From NCBI GenBank assembly GCA_021806345.1, contig JAJZXP010000265.1, positions 1 to 8,963 on the forward strand: DNA of 8,963 nucleotides. The letters are read 5' to 3'. Every line of letters starts with the position of its first letter. The stretch's first letter is position 1. This DNA is from Thermoplasmata archaeon (lineage in GTDB: Archaea > Thermoplasmatota > Thermoplasmata > Thermoplasmatales > Thermoplasmataceae). The position numbers and the translations under genes are program-made. Under the pieces are notes generated by a model, which did not search any database, had not been told where the DNA came from, and saw nothing but the letters and a program-made list of their open reading frames with translations. This document shows positions 5,804 through 8,963 of the stretch, one piece after another.

Positions 5804-7467
5804 TTGAATATCCTCTTGTACACATTTAAAATAGACGCTGGGATTGGTTTAAGATCAACTAAATGGGAAATTTCTTCAAATTCATCCTCCTTAACTCCCT
5901 CATCAAGGGAGAATACGTAAACTGAAAACTTTTTATTTGTTTTTACAACCTCAGACTTGAAACTTTCTATCCCATCTTCGTCATAAATTATTCCTAAATA
6001 TTTGTCGGAAGGTCCAGAAAAAATCTTGAAGTTTAAGCCTTCTTTTATGAGATCAAAACATTGTTCCTTAAGACAAAGCATTTCTGTTGATCTATCAACT
6101 AAATTCTTCTTGTTAAGATCGGTGGGTATCGAATCAACAAAATCTGTCTTAAAATATTTCAAATTTGTAGAATAGCCAGTTATTTCCCTATATTTTTCAT
6201 TGCCGTAGATAACAGCTTTAATTCTGGGATAACAAATTTCTTCCGCTATTCCATTTTCATTGTTTGTGCACAGGATAACTTTTCTTGAGCCACCATCCTC
6301 TTTATTAATCATAAAGACTGCATGTCCAGTCGTTCCAGACCCAGCAAAAAAGTCAAGGATTGTTGCCTCTTTTCTGCTAGAAACAATTGGGGTTATGCAA
6401 TCATACACATTATACACAGACTTGGGGAAATCAAAATTGCTATTTGGGACAAGTTCATGGACTAGCTTTGTCCCATATTCAGCAGCATCGTATTTTGGGT
6501 TCTGCCAAACAGTTTTGACGGTGCCATAAGGCTTCCCTATTTCAATTTCTATACGTCCATTTGTACTTTTCCTTATACGCAACAAGGCCTGGATAGATTC
6601 AACGCTCTGCCGAGCATACCTCCATTTCTTTTCATTGCCATTTACATCTATTGGCCAGACCAATTTATAATCCCCATTGTTCTCAACTTGGGAACCTGGA
6701 TGGAAATTTTCTTCAGGGACATCCCCGAAGCCTATAATTTCCATGCCCCTTACCATTATTGGATAAAAACAGTTTTTTGCGTCTGATCTATCAGATTCAC
6801 CGCCCCAATTCCTCAGATTACTCCAATATACATCCTCTTCATCAAGTTTTCTTGGTCCGATCACCTTTATTCCCTTTGGAATAACAAAGAAAGCAAATTC
6901 ATTGACGTATGAAAAATTTTTTCCCTGTACACCCCTTGGATTATGAACAATTGTGACCAGATGTATTTCTCGATCAAAAAATATCTCTTCCAATAAAGAG
7001 CCCAGATGCCAGAGCTCATTCTCATCGATGGCACATACTAACACTCCATCCTCTCTCAGTAATGGTTTTGCTAGTTTTAGTCTCTTATCCATCATGCTTA
7101 GCCATTTGCTATGTCTAAAGGCATCCTCCTTATCGACGTAATCATTATTATATTTCCAATTCTTGTTTCCGGTGTTGTAGGGCGGATCAATGTATATAAC
7201 ATCTATTTTTCCTTTATGTGTATAATTCAATATAGACAAGGCGTGGTAATTGTCGCCTTCGATCATAATGTTGACTTCGGAATTGTCTGGGTTTTTTATT
7301 TCCTTTGCACGATCTTCAACAAGAACAGGAAGTTTTTCCTTGCATAACTCTACTACTAGCTCTTGTTTATCTTCCCATAATAGACCATACCTCTTAGGCA
7401 TGTTTTTTTTTGTATAACCTGTCGATACATTTTCCATGTCGTTGTTAGAATAGGAATTCATATACAC
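5800..7467 (-). CDS. mod: Type III DNA adenine methyltransferase Mod subunit
   Basis: This 555-aa protein recognises the target site and methylates adenine at N6 using S-adenosylmethionine, protecting host DNA and guiding Res. The catalytic motif DPPY (94-97, in YIDPPYNTG) comes before the AdoMet motif FAGSG (374-378, in LDFFAGSGTTGHA), the order that defines beta-class enzymes. The ~270 residues between contain the target-recognition region (roughly 180-350), whose specificity cannot be read from sequence. The N-terminal YGLLWEDK and IEGDNYHALSIL segments are usual for archaeal type III Mod. GGAGGTGA lies at 7484-7477 on this strand, 9 bases before GTG 7467. ATG 7461 is an alternative start with a longer 15-base gap. 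mod leads the operon and overlaps res by four bases, the normal order for type III systems. The size is close to the family norm. Confidence 0.95.
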   Translation of the reverse strand: MYMNSYSNNDMENVSTGYTKKNMPKRYGLLWEDKQELVVELCKEKLPVLVEDRAKEIKNPDNSEVNIMIEGDNYHALSILNYTHKGKIDVIYIDPPYNTGNKNWKYNNDYVDKEDAFRHSKWLSMMDKRLKLAKPLLREDGVLVCAIDENELWHLGSLLEEIFFDREIHLVTIVHNPRGVQGKNFSYVNEFAFFVIPKGIKVIGPRKLDEEDVYWSNLRNWGGESDRSDAKNCFYPIMVRGMEIIGFGDVPEENFHPGSQVENNGDYKLVWPIDVNGNEKKWRYARQSVESIQALLRIRKSTNGRIEIEIGKPYGTVKTVWQNPKYDAAEYGTKLVHELVPNSNFDFPKSVYNVYDCITPIVSSRKEATILDFFAGSGTTGHAVFMINKEDGGSRKVILCTNNENGIAEEICYPRIKAVIYGNEKYREITGYSTNLKYFKTDFVDSIPTDLNKKNLVDRSTEMLCLKEQCFDLIKEGLNFKIFSGPSDKYLGIIYDEDGIESFKSEVVKTNKKFSVYVFSLDEGVKEDEFEEISHLVDLKPIPASILNVYKRIFK

Positions 7468-7476
7468 TATAAGTAT

Positions 7477-7484
7477 TCACCTCC
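7477..7484 (-). promoter_or_regulatory. Ribosome binding site of mod
   Basis: TCACCTCC on the plus strand reads GGAGGTGA on the minus strand, the full archaeal Shine-Dalgarno consensus. It favours GTG 7467 (9-base spacer) over ATG 7461 as the mod start. A strong site for the methyltransferase would help protect the host before Res builds up. Confidence 0.7.
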
Positions 7485-7527
7485 AATAATGCAACATGAA
7501 TAAAGATGAACATAACCCCACTTGTAA

Positions 7528-7572
7528 ATTTTGTCATTCCGTTACATTGCCAAAAATTAGTTGATTTTGTCA
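7528..7572. repeat. Two 9-base direct repeats upstream of mod
   Basis: ATTTTGTCA occurs at 7528-7536 and 7564-7572, 36 bases apart, in the 275-base gap between mod and the right block. They lie 60-105 bases upstream of the mod start and might be regulator half-sites or remnants of a mobile-element end. Chance is also possible in AT-rich DNA. Confidence 0.3.
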
Positions 7573-7602
7573 CTCGTACCCTGCCTGACCCAACACATGA
7601 AA

Positions 7603-7620
7603 CATAATGGAATCATTATG
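7603..7620. repeat. Perfect 7-base inverted repeat between mod and right block
   Basis: CATAATG-GAAT-CATTATG has perfect 7-base arms around a 4-base spacer. It sits between divergently read genes: mod to the left on the minus strand and the small membrane ORF to the right on the plus strand. This is a good position for an operator of a dimeric regulator controlling mod-res. No U-tract follows, so a terminator is less likely. Confidence 0.4.
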
Positions 7621-7684
7621 ATGGCAGAAAGGAAATGAGAATAAGGGTTGAGAGATGGGCATGACACCCTTCGCTGGTTACTAC

Positions 7685-7693
7685 AGTATAAAT
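7685..7693 (+). promoter_or_regulatory. Possible TATA box of the right block
   Basis: AGTATAAAT is a fair archaeal TATA-like match about 50 bases before ATG 7743, which would give a leader of roughly 25 bases. The GAGATGG at 7732-7738 could then be a weak ribosome site. The evidence is sequence pattern and spacing only. Confidence 0.3.
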
Positions 7694-7742
7694 CACTTAA
7701 TTCTAGTGAGCATTCTATTGAAAATTCGCAAGAGATGGTCTA

Positions 7743-7928
7743 ATGTGTCAATCTCGGGGTATCCTTGTCTTATTTTCTTGTCAAGAAAATCCTCAACCTC
7801 CACTCTCGGAAAATGAATATGATATAGCAATGGCATTTGTTGCATCCGCTTTTGCAATCATCATTGCCCTGTTCACTGCCAGGAAATATCTCCTGGAGAA
7901 GGAAAGAAGGGAGGTAATCAGGATATGA
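7743..7928 (+). CDS. 61-aa single-helix membrane protein, start uncertain
   Basis: The C-terminal half is convincing. A hydrophobic helix at residues ~27-46 (IAMAFVASAFAIIIALFTA) is followed by a basic, charged tail (RKYLLEKERREVIRI) that would face the cytoplasm. The stop overlaps the next ATG (ATGA), and the ribosome site of the next gene lies within the tail. The first ~20 residues (MCQSRGILVLFSCQENPQPP) look less protein-like. The gene may really start at ATG 7830, or this may be the remaining 3' part of a longer gene whose 5' end was lost at the island boundary. No family is recognised. Confidence 0.55.
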   Translation: MCQSRGILVLFSCQENPQPPLSENEYDIAMAFVASAFAIIIALFTARKYLLEKERREVIRI

Positions 7929-8773
7929 AGGATGCAATGGGAAGAGGGTTCTGGCAGAGGAGAAGAGAGAATGCATTTGAAAAATCACAGAAAACTACTG
8001 AGGAAAGAAGGGAAGAACTCAAAAAAGCTTTCCAGACCAAATCAGGGGAGAACATCTCAAGACTCATGAGATTTGTATCCTTCAGGTCACTGTTAAAGGC
8101 CATGCTTCCCCAGCTTATCATTGGCGGTATTCTGGCCTTTGTGGAATACGATCTTGTAGGTTCAATATATACGCTGGTCTCGGTTCTTGTCTATGTGCCT
8201 ATGATCTATCTTTATTCAAAGACACTGAGAACCAGGAATGGCGTATTCATCATGGTACCGACATCTGATTTCATGGACTGGGAGAGGATGTTCATTTCTG
8301 ACGAAATCTGGTCCTTAGTGGAAAAGAAAACAGGATTAACCCTTGAATCGGGGAGAATCAATGGAAGGATCACATACTGGTGCGTTGAGATCAAATATCT
8401 GGAGGGATCCAGCATCCCGTGGTTTGTGGATATAGCATGGGCACACTATAACAGGGCAAAATACGCAATGTTTCAGTCCGTGCTTGATGATCTCACAACA
8501 ATGCTCAAGGATTCGCTTCTTGAGGTTGCAAAGCTCAAGCAGACTGGAGATGTTAAGAGCATAACAGAGGGCACAAGGCAATCCCGGGAGCTGATCGGGG
8601 CCATAACATCTGCCCATAAGGACAGCATAATGTCGGTACTGAGGAAGGAAAGGCTCACTGAAGAAGAAAATATGGTATATGAGGGAGAGGTTGAGCAGCT
8701 GCTGAAGAATCCCCAGTATCTCGATGCCCTGATTAAGAAGAGAGGTGAGGAAGTACGACAAGAAACATCATAA
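7925..8773 (+). CDS. 282-aa protein with two membrane helices and cytoplasmic domains
   Basis: The start is very well supported by GGAGGTAATC at 7910-7919, 5 bases before the ATG, and by the 4-base overlap with the preceding ORF. Residues 1-45 are highly charged and helical (RRRENAFEKSQ, ERREELKKAF). Two adjacent membrane helices follow, at about 58-74 (AMLPQLIIGGILAFVEY) and 78-97 (VGSIYTLVSVLVYVPMIYLY). The rest (about 100-282) is soluble, with a Trp-rich middle (DWERMFISDEIWSLVEK, YWCVEIKYLEG) and a long helical tail. With such a short loop between the helices, both termini should lie on the same side, probably the cytoplasm. The arrangement resembles membrane-anchored accessory proteins of plasmid or conjugation-like gene clusters, but no family was recognised and this is only an analogy. 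Confidence 0.8.
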   Translation: MKDAMGRGFWQRRRENAFEKSQKTTEERREELKKAFQTKSGENISRLMRFVSFRSLLKAMLPQLIIGGILAFVEYDLVGSIYTLVSVLVYVPMIYLYSKTLRTRNGVFIMVPTSDFMDWERMFISDEIWSLVEKKTGLTLESGRINGRITYWCVEIKYLEGSSIPWFVDIAWAHYNRAKYAMFQSVLDDLTTMLKDSLLEVAKLKQTGDVKSITEGTRQSRELIGAITSAHKDSIMSVLRKERLTEEENMVYEGEVEQLLKNPQYLDALIKKRGEEVRQETS

Positions 8774-8963
8774 GGGACTGGTCCAAGGAGCATGCATTCC
8801 GGGACCTTTTCTTCTCTCTCCCTGAAATGCGTAACAATGTGTTCATTTCTCATTTGTACCAGGGAAATAAGGAAGAGGAGGATGAGGGAGAGAGATCTCC
8901 ACCGCTGGCAGTAATTTTTGAGGAGTTACAGAGAACAATACCAATGAGCGATGAAAGGACAAA
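8749..8963 (+). CDS. N-terminal part of an unknown protein (runs off the window)
   Basis: One frame is open from after TGA 8746-8748 to the window end and reads like protein: RDWSKEHAFRDLFFSLPEM, then NNVFISHLYQG, an acidic patch KEEEDEGE, and PLAVIFEELQRTIP. The first ATG is at 8827 (MRNNVFISHL), but it lacks a ribosome site and the protein-like sequence begins before it. The only nearby site, AGAGGTGAGG at 8741-8750, is too far from ATG 8827 and is followed in this frame only by ATC/ATA at 8767-8772. The start is therefore undecided: a non-standard start, a frameshift from the 282-aa gene region, or ATG 8827. The function is unknown. Confidence 0.5.

Noticed and set aside
8745..8825. 26-aa ORF from GTG 8745
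   Set aside because: It has no upstream ribosome site, overlaps two better frames, and its sequence is not protein-like after the first ten residues. It is kept only as one possible explanation of the odd start of the last gene.
8336..8853. Two long minus-strand frames (141 and 126 aa) opposite the 282-aa gene
   Set aside because: They are antisense to a well-supported gene and their translations are Ser/Cys/Leu rich, typical of reverse-strand shadows.

Overview
This window looks archaeal and most probably comes from the Thermoplasmata (a Ferroplasma-, Cuniculiplasma- or Thermoplasma-like organism). That placement is inferred. It rests on Shine-Dalgarno sites of the GGAGGTGA/GGAGGTAATC type placed 4-9 bases before ATG or GTG starts, heavy use of AGG, AGA and ATA codons, an AbrB gene with a TATA-like box about 25 bases before its start (the spacing of a leaderless promoter), and a small GINS-like replication protein. 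No rRNA, tRNA, CRISPR array or intact insertion sequence was seen.

The window has three parts. The left block (1-1929, + strand) is a tightly packed run of small genes with 1-17 base overlaps: the tail of an unknown gene that appears frameshifted into a 53-aa ORF, a 112-aa protein with a very basic tail, a 131-aa GINS A-domain-like protein, a doubtful AT-rich ORF, and a 244-aa protein with a possible ribbon-helix-helix start and a coiled coil. The middle block (about 1930-7742) has the look of an accessory island: an AbrB-type regulator, a badly decayed gene (about 2221-3077), an unrecognised 145-aa protein, and, on the opposite strand, a complete two-gene type III restriction-modification system (mod then res, ATGA overlap). 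The right block (7743-8963, + strand) returns to tightly coupled genes: a one-helix membrane ORF, a 282-aa protein with two membrane helices, and the start of another gene that runs off the window.

The clearest working unit is Mod-Res. Mod is a beta-class N6-adenine DNA methyltransferase (DPPY before FAGSG) that recognises and protects host sites. Res is an SF2 helicase/nuclease that needs Mod to cleave unmodified foreign DNA. The flanking coupled genes include replication-like and membrane proteins without clear chromosomal housekeeping neighbours, so the whole window could belong to an integrated plasmid or other mobile element. The sequence here cannot decide that.

I do not see a convincing wholly new defence system. 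The points most worth following are the short GINS-like protein and its unknown coupled neighbours, the TTT-TGA frameshift site at 88-93, the unknown 145-aa gene beside the type III system, and the decayed partner of the AbrB gene.
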